A stretch of DNA of 64,000 nucleotides, from the NCBI GenBank assembly GCA_963921935.1, contig OY998175.1, positions 205,670,655 to 205,734,654 of the forward strand, read 5' to 3'. The DNA is from Galeruca laticollis. Its lineage: Eukaryota > Arthropoda > Insecta > Coleoptera > Chrysomelidae. The notes beneath the pieces are model-generated. The model had not been told where the DNA came from, searched no databases, and saw nothing but the letters and a program-made list of their open reading frames with translations. Position 1 is the first letter of the stretch, and the number at the start of each line of letters is the position of its first letter. A program made the position numbers and the translations under genes. Positions 43,186 through 53,573 of this stretch are shown piece by piece.

Positions 43186-44600
43186 TCAGTGGCTGGGAAT
43201 ACGAAGTGTTATGAAGTTTGTAAGTTCAAGGCAATCTATATTGTTATTGAGGATTTTGTGAATAAACAGTACATCCGCAATTTGCCTACTATGCTCTATT
43301 GAAATTATCTTTAAATTAGAACGAATATGTTGCCTATCCACATCGGGATAATATTTTCTTTCACAATATAAAATGAACTTGTTCTGGACTGTCTCTAATT
43401 TTGAAATATAGACCGAATAACGCGGGTTCCAAATAGTAGAACCAAACGGTAATATACTATTTACGTATGCCATATATAATGATCTAACGGTAAGAGGATT
43501 TTGAAGTTCGAAACATGTTCTGTATATGAAGCCCAACTGCTGATTAGCTTTTCTAGTTATATTACAAATATGCCGATCGAAAAGTAATTTAGAGTCTACC
43601 AAGATCCCCAACCGTATATACAGCGTGTAATATGCTATTAGAAATTTCATATGTGTTGTAGTTCAAGTCTGAATTACAACGAGAAAATTGTATATAATTA
43701 CAGTTTGAGACATTTAAAAACAAATTATTTCTCACACAGTAGTCGTATAAATTGTCTGTCTTCTTGCAATCGAACTCTGTCGTAAGCACATGAAATTGAG
43801 TGATATATTTTCAATTCATCGTCATACATAACAAACTTAGCAAATTGAAATCAACTAGAGATGTCATTTATATATAAATTAAAAAGTAAAGGACCTAAAT
43901 GGGACCCCTGAGGTACTCCTGAAGTAGTTACCACAGCCTTAGATTTAAGAGCACCTAAAATTACTTGTTGTGACCTATTTCTCACATATGAGTCGAACCA
44001 TCGTAATAAATTACCATGTGTACCGACTTCAGAAAGTTTTGAGACAAGGACGGAATGATCGATTTTGTCGAAGGCCTTACTGAAATCAGTATACACAAAA
44101 TCAACGTTATGCCTATCATTTAGACTCTTAAGTATTTATTCAACGTATAGGAATAAATTTGTATCTACCGAACGTTTTTTCATGAAGCCATGCTGTTCAA
44201 TGTTATGTAGGTTTTTCACGTCATGATAAAGAAAATCAAAAATGATACTTTCAAACACCTAACTGAAGATGTTTAATTTAGAAACAGGTCTATAATTTTC
44301 AACTCTATTCTTGCTTCCAGATTTATGGATTGGTGTGAAAAAGGCTGTTTTCCATGTATCAGGAAACTGACCTGAATTGAGAGATTTATTAAATAGCAAA
44401 AATAATGGATCTATTAGCGATTCCTTACAATTTTTAATAAAATCAGTAGGTAATTCATCTGGCCCAGGGCCTTTATTGGGTGAATTTTCAATTTTTTTAT
44501 CAATAGTTTCACGAGTAATTGTGTAGTTAGAAATATTCAGTGGTGTGTTAGTAAATATATTACCAAAGTTTCTAGTATCACTACTTACAAAAACAGAAGA
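43186..44600 (-). pseudogene. LINE-E reverse transcriptase, frameshifted
   Basis: Read from about 44600 downward. ENSPNKGPGPDELPTDFIKN leads to HKSGSKNRVENYRPVS, EQHGFMKKRSV, VYTDFSKAFDKIDHSVLV (44096-44040) and SGVPQGSHLGPLLFNLYIND (ending 43851). After a frameshift the catalytic box region reads KFVMYDDELKIYHS, so the expected YADDL is altered to YDDEL. The thumb and C-terminal region are 43186-43789 (LGILVDSKLLFDRHICNIT, then SILPFGSTIWNP). Several stops and shifts; dead copy. Confidence 0.85.
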
Positions 44601-44799
44601 GAAATAATCTGAAAATATATCACAAATTTTCTGTGAGCAGTGAGCAAGTTATTAGGAAAAATATTTGCTTTTCTTTTGCTTTTTACAAATTGCCAAAAAT
44701 ATTTAGAATTATGAATAATATTCGTTTCTACAGTAGTCAAGTATTTTTTATAATCTTCATTTATTAAATTTTTTTATCTGCCTCGTAAAATTTGGAATG

Positions 44800-45723
44800 T
44801 TAAGTAATATAAAAGAACCAGTGAGGATATTTTTTATAATAGCTGGGATATTGAGGTACATGTACGTGAACGATCGGGTCAATAATATTGTAAAACAGAT
44901 TAATTGCTCTATTTATGTCAATTGAATGAAATTTAGCTGCCCAGTTAACAATACATAAAAGTCGGTTAATTTCGTAATAACTTGCCAACTTAGAATTCCA
45001 GCAATATTGATTAACAATTCTTGTACAAGTATTGAAAGGTATATCCATATCGAATTCCAAGGTACAGTGGTACTGATCCTCGGGAACTAATGGATTAGAT
45101 GAAAAACGTACATTTTCGATTGGAAAACTACTGCTAAATATGAGGTCTAGAGAGTTGCCAGATATAGTCACATTTGTGTTATACTGAACCATATCCACCA
45201 GATATATAGTGTGGACTAATAAGCTAGATCTAGGATTAATATAATTATTTGGCTTACAATACAATACAATGGCGTTCAACAACCATTTAATTTCAGGAAT
45301 ATTGAAATCTCCACATATGATAAAAGTATCGTTAATATTATTTAAGTGAATATCAATAATGGGAGGTATATAAACACACCCTATATGCACCTTTCGAAGT
45401 CCACTAAGAGGAACGATGGTGACCCATACATCCTCTGCTTCGGACCGCCAAGAATCCTCAGCATAACTAGTTAACTCTTCTGAGACCGCTATGAGGACAC
45501 CACCTCCTGTATGTTTTGTGGAAGAACTCGTTTCTCTGTCTCGTCGATACACTTTGTATGATGAAAACATTTCTTCACTTAATATGGATTCATATAGCCA
45601 CGTTTCCGTGAGACAGATGACATTTTGCTCACAATTTGGTATATTTTGAAGTATAGTGGTAATTTTTGGATTTAGTCCACGGACATTTTGATATAAGAAA
45701 GACAGCGTAGAATTACCCGCCAT
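44800..45723 (-). pseudogene. LINE-E AP-like endonuclease
   Basis: This domain nicks target DNA to prime reverse transcription. The open frame of 307 codons starts at MAGNSTLSFLYQNVRGLNPK, typical of ORF2. It continues with VICLTETWL (catalytic Glu), GGGVLIAVSEEL, VTIVPL...IGCVYIPP and TFIICGDFNIPEIKW (Asp/Asn of GDFN), but the later SDHxxV motif is not clean (PEDQYHCTLEFDM stands there). The frame stops at 44800, about 200 bases before readable RT, so it is separated from the polymerase. Confidence 0.85.
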
Positions 45724-45779
45724 ATCAGTTATTAAAAATATATAAATTAGGTTGTGAGTACAAAGTTAATTGACGTTTA

Positions 45780-46115
45780 AGCTAATTGATCAATATCACT
45801 ATCACAAGATATTTTTATTATTCGAGACCTGTCATCTTTGCGCACAAATATGACTCCATTTCTTGTCCAAATATATTTAAATTGTTTGTATTTAACAACT
45901 ATTTTGATTTCTCGAAGTAGTTTTCATTTTTTGAGCTCAGGTGTTCATTGATATATAATTTTTCAGAGATATTTGCTACTTTCAATCCTGTAACGCTTCC
46001 ATATTGACGACGCTTAGCTTTTGCTGCAGCCAAAAATACATCTCTTTTCATTTTCTTAGAGAATTTCAGAATAATTGGTCTGGGAAGATTAGATATTATT
46101 AGCCCTATGGGGATA
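45780..46115 (-). pseudogene. LINE-E ORF1 C-terminus, FP25-like RNA-binding domain
   Basis: Read from 46115 down: LPRPIILKFSKKMKRDVFLA, then GLKVANISEKLYINEHLSSK, then after a one-base shift FKYIWTRNGVIFVRKDDRSR and IIKISCDSDIDQL. This is the 'RPIIVKF ... YINE.L ... Y.W..NG.IF.RK' pattern of the FP25-like C-terminal domain of insect LINE ORF1 proteins. It ends just upstream of ORF2 (45723), as expected for a two-gene LINE. The N-terminal zinc or coiled-coil half is missing. Confidence 0.7.
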
Positions 46116-46273
46116 TGTTGTTATTTCCTAATTAAGATCAGTATAACTGTGCAATGATATAGGAAACCAGGAAAACCATATCTGCTGATATTTACAATTA
46201 TCACTTAAGAAGGCAGTTTAAATGTGGAGAACTACCTAGATTCATCTGTTCATTCATATTGTAGGTTTTTTAA

Positions 46274-46666
46274 GTGTCTTCTAATTTCGAATTAGAACTA
46301 TATTCAAACAGAACTATATATCTAAGGGTAAATAGAAAACTAATCGGTCCACAAGTCACCAATAAAGGTCTAGCACAGGGTGGAATTTTGTCTCCTTTAT
46401 TATATTTAATGTATACTAGTGATTTGACAGCACCTCAAGAAAAACAAAAAATCAAAATGCTGCAATTTGCGGATGACATTTATGTATATGTTGATGATTG
46501 TAATTTCCAAGTAGGAAAGTAGGAAAAAATAGAATTAGTAGCTTCTATGGTGATTTACAAACATGGTGCTTCAATAAAGGCATAGAGACTTCCGAAGAAA
46601 AGAGCCAAGTTTGCATCTTCTCACGAAAACAGAAAGTGCCAAATAAAATACAGGCAAGCTAGTTAA
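46274..46666 (+). pseudogene. LINE reverse transcriptase fragment (I/R1-like palm)
   Basis: The plus strand reads LYSNRTIYLRVNRKLIGPQV, then NKGLAQGGILSPLLYLMY and the box LQFADDIYVYV. A frameshift near 46520 is followed by ISSFYGDLQTWCFNKGIETS and QVCIFSRK. It is an isolated piece of about 130 codons with neither start nor end. The family differs from LINE-E and LINE-D. Confidence 0.75.
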
Positions 46667-46849
46667 GTAGGATTTAAAGACAGGTTCCGATTTAAATATT
46701 TACCAGGTAAAAAGTAATATAAGATTTATATACATAAACGAAATCGGTCAGCTCTGAGTAGGCTAAGGACTGAACTAAGTAGGTTCTCGGTACACAAAGT
46801 AGAAAAGAGACACAGATTTCGTGGACTGTACAAAAGAAAATCAAATAAA

Positions 46850-47574
46850 ATGCCTTTAGAGAGCGGAACAGATACTGATGAAGAATACAAAAGAAAAAGG
46901 AGGGAATTAGATGAAAGTTTTGGCAGAAGTAAAATAACTAGGAGAACACCCAAGAAAGGCGCAGAAGAAAAAGAGAGCTCGGAAGCAACCATGATAGAAA
47001 TGATGCAAGAATTGATGAACAAAAACAATTAAGAAAGGAAAACAGCGAGAACAACAAACAGCTACTAGAAATAGAGCAAGCAAACCAGGAACTCAAGAAC
47101 GAAATAAAAACATTAAATAACAATGTGGAATATCTAGAAAAAATAACTAAAAAGAAAAATTTGGTCATCACTGGATTAGAATTGAATACAAAAGATGATA
47201 GGGTACTAAACACAACTATGGAAAACTTCATAACAAAAGGACTGCAAATAGATGTCAAAATAAGAAGCGCCCAAAAACTAAGTGAAAAGGTTTGCTTAAT
47301 GGAAATGGAAAGTTTCGCAGATAAAATGGACATTCTAAGAAGCAATTGTAGACTGAGAAATTCTCAGGAACATATTTATATTGAGTCATACCTTACCTTA
47401 AAAAGAATTAGAGATACAAAAAACAATAAGAACAAAGGCCAAAGAAGAAGAAAAAAGGGAAAAAATACAAAAGTAGGATACAAGAAATTGATAGTAAACG
47501 GAATAGTTTGGAAATGGAATGACGATTCAGAGGAATTACAATTGATGACTAGAGAACAGAACCCAAAAAAATAA
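46850..47574 (+). pseudogene. LINE-C ORF1, coiled-coil RNA-binding protein
   Basis: The start MPLESGTDTDEEYKRKRREL is acidic then basic. A stop at 47030-47032 and a frameshift separate it from a coiled coil (QLLEIEQANQELKNEIKTLN, then NNVEYLEKI). An L1-like RNA-binding fold follows: KKNLVITGLEL, FITKGLQIDVKIRSAQKL, then MDILRSNCRLR. The end is lysine-rich (KGQRRRKKGKN). The layout of acidic head, coiled coil and RRM-like part is that of ORF1 chaperones that coat LINE RNA. Confidence 0.7.
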
Positions 47575-47750
47575 TAAACAATACACTTGAAGGTAGTACA
47601 CAGGTAATGACTTAGGCTAAGAACAAGGGATATGATAACGGTAAATTAAATAACAAAATACAAAGGAGAAGAATAGCAAGTAACAAGCATAAAAAATTAA
47701 AGGAAGATTATCATCAACACAGTAACAATGAAAAACACAGACCTCAGAAC

Positions 47751-48005
47751 ATGGAAAAATTACAGATGGGCATAGGTATATGGAATATAAACACATTAAC
47801 AGGGAAAGAATTAGAATTAACTGAAGAAATGGAAAACAATAATATTCAAATTCTTGGACTAAGTGAAACGAAGAAAAAAGGCAAAGGATGTTCGCAACTA
47901 ACAACAAAGCACACATTATATTATTCAGGTGTAAAACCAGAACAAAGGGCAAAGGAGTGTGTAGGAATAATCGTTACAGAAGAAATAAAACAAAAGGTAA
48001 TACAA
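47751..48005 (+). pseudogene. LINE-C ORF2 endonuclease, N-terminus only
   Basis: From ATG 47751: MGIGIWNINTLTGKELELTE, ILGLSETKKKGKG (catalytic Glu), TLYYSGVKPEQRAKECVGII and VTEEIKQKVIQFKAV. This is the first quarter of an AP-like endonuclease. The frame stays open to 48185, but after about 48005 it encodes a piece of an unrelated DDE transposase. The open reading frame is therefore a chance chimera. Confidence 0.8.
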
Positions 48006-48364
48006 TTTAAGGCAGTCGACTTAAATCCGATCGAAAGTGTTTGGTCGGCACTTAAAGGATATGTGGTCACAGGAAATGTTACCTTCAATTTTACAATGTT
48101 CAAAGAATTCTGTAATGAATTTTTTGACACATTTTCTGCAAAGTTAGATGTGACCATGTTGAAAAGACTGAAGATGAATTTATGAACAATGAACCACTTT
48201 CAGATACTGTTGAACATAATATTATTATTAATTTGGCCGAAGACGGAGATAGCGAGGATGATGAAGTTGATATAGAAAGTGATTTTGAAGAATCATTTGT
48301 AGATTCACATCATTATTTTACTGTTGATGATCCCTGTAAATCTAAAACATATTTTTCATTATAG
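48006..48364 (+). pseudogene. DD82E-type transposase C-terminal fragment
   Basis: VDLNPIESVWSALKGYVVTG corresponds to LNPIELVWAQVKNYVARKN of the open transposase at 50837-52213. It is followed by a similar spacing to FCNEFFDTFSAKLDVT. A one-base shift near 48158 joins it to HVEKTEDEFMNNEPLS and an acidic end (NLAEDGDSEDDEVDIESDFE), again as in the intact copy. Only the last catalytic Glu region and the tail remain. It is a diverged relative, not a copy of the same element. Confidence 0.65.
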
Positions 48365-49500
48365 TGTTTGTGTGTAGGTGGTATGACTGAATACATTAAA
48401 CGCAACAAATGTGAAAATGTGGATAGGTGTTATGAAATTGTAGATATTAGAGACGAATTCCACTAGAGTAATATATTATTTGTAGCACATCTGTACATAG
48501 TTCTAAATGAACAATAAGTGACGGAACTCAGACCCAATTTTTTGTTTGTTTTGCCAGTCCTAATTCTGTAAAGAGTGTAAAGGGATGTTCTAAGTTCATG
48601 AAACATATTTGCAAAGAACGTAAAAAATTACATATGAAAGAAGAAACACCTACCACAAAAAAGCTGTAATATCCTATTCATATTATTAGTATACTTATTA
48701 GATCATCTCTAAAGGCGATTTCCCAAATTTGTTTTCCAAATTTTATGTATAAACCCGAATTTTTACATTAGTATCTACTACATATTATCAAGAAAAACAA
48801 TTTTAGAAAGCTCAACAGGTAGGCATTAGCTATTACTACGAACATATAGGAAAAATGGTTGGCCGTTGTTAAATTTAGAAAGTCGTTTAACAATCCTTAT
48901 CATATTGTACGTCTTATCTACAAAATGTACCTGACTTCCAATCAACTACAAATAAACCTCAATGACGATTATTATGAAGGGACAACTTGAAAGACAATAA
49001 TTTGAACTAAAGGTGAAAGTTTGTGTGTCTTATAATCTATTTATTATTTACATCACATAAAATAATGAAGGGTAGTTATAGTATTCCCCGTATGATTTTT
49101 GAAGCAATAAATAATTATGTCTGTACAAATAAAACCCAATTTTCTTAGAAAAGTCTAATGGTTTTTATTTCCTTATTCACTTAATTGTTAATAAAGAACA
49201 CATTAATGTTATGTTTGGTAAACTCGACTTTATATAGCATTATACATGTGCCACAATTTATTATTTTAAAATCCAAATTGAAAATATTGTGTTACCCTCG
49301 TACGTATTAGCAGTCTTACAACCTTCAAAACTTTGCATGCGGAATGTACGTCGCGTGCTCTTCCCGGTAACTGCGTTTACAATGTTGTCAAGTTGTATGG
49401 CTTTCTCGCGCATCCTAAACTGCCACAATTAATTTGCCAACCTGTGAAACTATTATGAGTTATCAGCAATACAAGTATGAATCGAAGATTCTAATTTAAT
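48365..49500. other. Unassigned AT-rich region
   Basis: About 1.1 kb without a recognisable frame, inverted repeat or tandem repeat. It may contain decayed transposon ends. Confidence 0.4.
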
Positions 49501-49502
49501 AT

Positions 49503-50246
49503 TTGCTATTCATATACCAATATAATATTAGATTTAGATTTCTCAGTATACCATATAAAAACTCCTCAATTATCCCAAGAACTCCATTCCTTATACTTGG
49601 TACTAAAATTCATCAACAAGACGAACAACTACGCCCATCCATCGAATATATATTTTTCTTCCAGCGTTATGAAGACCTTGTTAACGACACATGCATCATA
49701 GCCCCAATATGAGTTGAACTGCCATCGTGCAAAACCAAGCAGTACTACATCACCATATAAAAGAACAAATCAATAGCAAATTTGTACTGCTATTACCTGC
49801 TAGAAATCCAATAAACTGCGAAAAAATAGAATAGCAATGATAAAGCAAAACTCTCTTTTGAAAATTCCAAGAGACTCTAGTGAAACCGTAGAAGATTCTC
49901 TGTACCAAAATACAGAAGAACGCTTAAATGGGAACCGACTAATATTACCAAAATTAGAATGGAGCCCATTGCTTCAAAGAACAAATATATATCAAGATAT
50001 ACAGTTGAAGTTACATTCGATAAATCTAGAAGTCCTAAATACTATTCGAGCAACATTTACCATATTAGTAGAAAATGAAGAAGTACATCCTTTATTCTGG
50101 AATATACCCAGATTATCAGTATACTTATTATAATGTTAATTATCCTCTATACATGGTATAGAAGAAAACGAAACAACCCTCGGAAGACCGCAATGAACTC
50201 GAAAACAACCCATCATCCGTATTGTTTCCGCCTATGGGGGGAGGAG
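49503..50246 (+). pseudogene. LTR-retroelement 3' end with env-like C-terminus
   Basis: Frames at 49503-49712 and 49837-50133 carry no catalytic motif. Near 50090-50160 one frame has a hydrophobic segment (IISILIIMLIILYTW) followed by a basic tail (YRRKRN), the pattern of an envelope transmembrane anchor and short cytoplasmic end. It is followed by a purine tract (tatggggggaggag, 50233-50246) and ttatgtaac, which looks like a polypurine tract and an LTR start. The LTR is cut at 50262 by the DD82E transposon. This suggests an errantivirus-like Gypsy or BEL remnant, heavily decayed and not functional. Confidence 0.4.
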
Positions 50247-50264
50247 TTATGTAACTGTACTATA

Positions 50265-52719
50265 CTCGATAGTCGAAATTCTGTAAAGTGACTCATCGCT
50301 CTTACTGTCCATAAAATCAGTTGCAGAAGCGAACTTCATGAGCGCATCATTTTTGAAGGGTTCTTAATAGTCCTAAATAAAAAATAAATAGAAAATGTTC
50401 TTGTACGCTCTGGCGTTTAAATTTGAGAGAACAGAAATACGAAATTATTATGGTAGGTATCATCATGTATATACAGGGTGTTACCAAGAATAATACACAT
50501 TTTTAAGGATGAGCTATAATAAGATGTATATAAAAAAGTCGATAGTCGAAATTCTGTAAAGTGACGTCATCGGTTATCTACCGATTTAAAGTGAACTCCA
50601 TGAGCGTATCATAGTTTAAGGGTGCGAATACTGAAATATCTGGAATTTCAATTTTTAACATTTGAAATAATAACTTATCACAAGTTGTTCATAAGTAAGT
50701 TAAAACAAAATAAAAAAATGTTTAAAAGTCAATTCCAACTTACTACTACTAAAACTAAAAAAAAGTTGTTTGTCAAGACCAAAATAAATTACCAATAAGT
50801 ATAGGTATGTTGCGAGGTCACTTGTAAAATGTCTGACTAACTGGAAGCGGTATCACTCCCTGACGACTCCTCAGAATCATCGCTTTCTCCTCCTATATCG
50901 ATAATGAGTGGTTCCGTCATTACTTCTACACGTATGTCTAAATCCCAAAACTTTATTTCTTCTTTTAATACGTGTTGAATACATTTATGCCAACTCTCAG
51001 CAGTAACGGTATGCAGCGCCTTGTCAAACAGTTTCTCAACGTCAGCCATTTTGAATGTACTGTTTTTCCTCGCAACATAATTTTTCACTTGGGCCCAAAC
51101 CAGCTCGATGGGGTTTAACTCACAGTGGTAGGGAGGAAGTCTAACAACTGAGACGTTGAAATCTTTCGACATTTCATCGACAACGTACTTAATATAACTG
51201 CTTTTATGTTTCCGTACGAGAGATAATAATTCAACTTTTAGCATTGCCTCGTTGTGCGGAATGCTTTTACTCTCTAACCAATCAATTATAACCCTCTTGC
51301 GGCTAGCTGAAGTAGGTATTTGCTCCAGTCGACGAGAGTGGTATGAAGCATTATCCATAACTATCACTGAACCAGGAGTTACCTTTGTTAAAATTGATCT
51401 AAACCATGTTTCAAACCGGTTACCATCCATCTCTTCATGGTAATCGACAGTTTTTTTGGACTGAAAACTTAGTAATCCACCTTCTACAAATCCTTCCTCG
51501 CTGCCAATGTGAGTGATAATCAGTCGACGTCCTTTCCCAGAGGGAGCTTTTAAACCGGAAGAGAAACCCTCCATAAAGGCTTGTCCATTGCTTCGTATAT
51601 TCATGTCTTGCCACACTTTTGACACAGTGTGGCCTTCATTTAACCATGTTTCGTCAAGATAATATATGTGCCGTCCTTCGTTACGAAACTGTCGTATCTG
51701 TTTTAAATAATTTCTCCTCCATTCCACAATGTCATTTCGTTCAATTAAGGCACTGTTTCTACTTCTTGTTTGGTAACGAAAATTCATTAATTTTAAAGTT
51801 CGTCTCAAAACTTTATCACTGATGTTTGGTAAAGTATCATCAGCTTCTATTACCTTGCTCAATTTAGCTACCGAGGGGATTTCATTCCTAAAATAAAAAG
51901 AATGTATTTCCCTACGTATAGCATTCCGTGTTTGGTCGTCCAAAACAATTTTCTTTCTTCCCCTACTTTCCGGTTTACAGTTTTCACCTCGTTCTCTTGT
52001 CAAAGATCCGTCCCGCGATTTCTTTAGAATATTGTATATAGTACTCTCAGAAACTTTAGTTAAATAACTGCACTTAATCACAGCGTCACTAACACCCAAC
52101 TGTTTGTCCATGGCACGCAGTCCTTCGTACACATTTAATATGAGGACTTTTTCTTCCCGAATTAAATTGTTACGACGCCGTTTTTTATCGCCAACACCGC
52201 TACACTCCGCCATTATTGTCACTAAATATACCGATATAAATATTACAATAAATACCAATAATAACCGATTTATCACACAAAACCACAACACAAATACTGA
52301 TGTTACGCTCATGAAGATAATAAACACCTCACATAACTGTTTACTATCACTGTCTCATTCGCGTAGCTCGATCTATCTATCTCGTTCTCAAAGCCGGAAC
52401 ATTGAAGCGACTCTCCAACATTGTCAAATCGGCGAGTTTTTCACAACAAACTTTGCGTTCAAGAAATATACATAAACACTTTATTTCACATTTCAAGTAA
52501 ACTAATTATTATTAGTCTGCTTGAAATTTTAAATAAATATATTAAATTGGTATTGACTTAATTACATTGCATCTTTTGTACCTGAAATATTGACACAATG
52601 GATTTGAAGTGTATTTATAAAATACAGCATTTCTCTCTAGAATACATATGGCAACTGCGCTTTAACCAAAGTGTTGATTAGATAGCTCTGACTCACTTTA
52701 CACAATTTCGACTATCGAG
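50265..52719 (-). mobile_element. DD82E transposon with TIRs and open transposase
   Basis: The inverted ends ctcgatagtcgaaatt.tgtaaagtga lie at 50265-50292 and about 52691-52719, next to TA on both sides (50263-50264 and 52720-52721). One long transposase frame is on the minus strand. The left end occurs twice: a second copy of gtcgatagtcgaaattctgt starts near 50538, so either the real left terminus is internal or the end has been duplicated. The right flank is a LINE-D family fragment; the left flank is the LTR-element tail. Confidence 0.85.
50837..52213 (-). CDS. DDE transposase of the IS630/Tc1-mariner group, DD82E spacing
   Basis: Predicted cut-and-paste transposase, about 458 residues and uninterrupted. 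I prefer the start at 52213 (MAECSGVGDKKRRRNNLI), because the upstream 38 codons to 52327 are hydrophobic and unlike the family. Helix-turn-helix parts come first (EEKVLILNVYEGL, then YLTKVSESTIYNILKKSRDG), then a second DNA-binding stretch. The catalytic residues are in HIYYLDETWLNEGH, VIVMDNASYHSR and CELNPIELVW; 82 residues separate the second Asp from the Glu. The end is acidic (GGESDDSEESSGSD). All catalytic positions are intact, so activity is possible. From memory this spacing is that of a recently named ITm-related group (Sailor). Confidence 0.88.
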   Translation of the reverse strand: MAECSGVGDKKRRRNNLIREEKVLILNVYEGLRAMDKQLGVSDAVIKCSYLTKVSESTIYNILKKSRDGSLTRERGENCKPESRGRKKIVLDDQTRNAIRREIHSFYFRNEIPSVAKLSKVIEADDTLPNISDKVLRRTLKLMNFRYQTRSRNSALIERNDIVEWRRNYLKQIRQFRNEGRHIYYLDETWLNEGHTVSKVWQDMNIRSNGQAFMEGFSSGLKAPSGKGRRLIITHIGSEEGFVEGGLLSFQSKKTVDYHEEMDGNRFETWFRSILTKVTPGSVIVMDNASYHSRRLEQIPTSASRKRVIIDWLESKSIPHNEAMLKVELLSLVRKHKSSYIKYVVDEMSKDFNVSVVRLPPYHCELNPIELVWAQVKNYVARKNSTFKMADVEKLFDKALHTVTAESWHKCIQHVLKEEIKFWDLDIRVEVMTEPLIIDIGGESDDSEESSGSDTASS

Positions 52720-52723
52720 TATA

Positions 52724-52875
52724 GATGACGTATGAAACTGTATATCAATTATAAAGTGATGAGTCAGTATTTGTCGACCTTCTTTGTTACAGTTTAATAT
52801 TTTTGTATTCATTCCATGTTCAGACAGTTAGTTAACAACTTTGAATTGTAAATTATAGTCAATAATTTTTTTTTA
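52724..52875 (-). mobile_element. LINE-D family endonuclease fragment
   Basis: About 150 bases matching 18136-18290 at roughly 80 per cent by eye. On the minus strand it encodes LQFKVVN, then SEHGMNTKILNCNKEGRQIL and THHFIIDIQFHTSS, parallel to the start of LINE-D ORF2. It includes the same jump to FHTSS seen in LINE-D. Confidence 0.65.
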
Positions 52876-52929
52876 AATTATTTTTGAGTAAAAAGTTATT
52901 TAACTCGCTTTTTATGACCCCCTCCACCG

Positions 52930-53460
52930 GATACTTGCGCTCTCCAGGGTGAGATACTCGGTACCTCTAACAAATGAACAGGAGTTGTTAGATATCATTA
53001 AGGAACTAAGACAAAACTCAGCACCCGGACACGACGAAATTACTGTTAGGGATATACATAATCTCAGAGAATACATTCTACCAATTCTAGTACATCTGAT
53101 CAACGAAACCATCCAAAGTGGAATTTTTCCACAAGAACTAAAAATAAGTAAAAATTACTCCGTTGTTTAAATCGGGAGATAAACAATTCATGAACAATCA
53201 CAGATCTATTTCGGTATTGAGTGTATTTTCTAAACCCCTAGAAAAACTAATGAAGAAAAGAATGTTATCTTTCATTGATACCCACCAATTGATCGAGAAA
53301 TTCTAATATGGTTTTATAAAAAACAGTAGCACACTTGGTGCTGCTACTGACTTCATAGATTATATCGCAATTTTCATAGATTTGAAAAAGGCTTTTGACG
53401 TGGTGAGTATAGATATTTTGCTGGGTTAATTATTTAGAATGGGATTTGGGGGTACTATGT
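52930..53460 (+). pseudogene. LINE reverse transcriptase fragment, N-terminal part
   Basis: The plus strand reads LTNEQELLDIIKELRQNSAP, then GHDEITVRDIHNLREYIL and LINETIQSGIFPQELK. A one-base shift near 53150 continues with ITPLFKSGDKQFMNNHRSIS, then VLSVFSKPLEKLMKKRM and HQLIEKF, a stop, then YGFIKNSSTLGA. A deletion brings in IFIDLKKAFDVVSIDILL. This is the front half of a Jockey/CR1-like RT. It lacks the catalytic YADD region and ends before the (TA)n run. Confidence 0.8.
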
Positions 53461-53506
53461 ACAGCTTAACCCTTATAATACCAAGTGGGGTGCAAATGCA
53501 CCCAAC

Positions 53507-53507
<1 letters not shown>

Positions 53508-53568
<61 letters not shown>
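53508..53568. repeat. (TA)n microsatellite, 3' tail of LINE-B
   Basis: About 30 TA units directly at the 3' end of LINE-B (minus strand). RTE-type LINEs end in short tandem tails, so this run probably began as the element's tail. Confidence 0.85.
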
Positions 53569-53571
<3 letters not shown>

Positions 53572-53573
53572 CA

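Larger units (their letters stand above)
42755..46115 (-). mobile_element. LINE-E, Jockey/CR1-like, with ORF1 remnant
   Basis: A minus-strand LINE with a (TAAAA)n-type tail at 42755-42785. ORF2 pieces follow: RT 43186-44600 and endonuclease 44800-45723. The C-terminal part of ORF1 lies upstream, at 45780-46115. The 5' end is truncated near 46115. A 48-bp direct duplication sits in the 3' untranslated region. Confidence 0.85.
46733..48005 (+). mobile_element. LINE-C 5' part: leader, ORF1 and start of ORF2
   Basis: The 5' leader (46733-46849) is followed by ORF1 (46850-47574) and the beginning of an endonuclease ORF2 (47751-48005). The element stops abruptly at 48005, where a transposase fragment begins. 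A 3'-truncated LINE is unusual, since reverse transcription normally keeps the 3' end, so a later deletion or recombination is likely. Confidence 0.7.
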
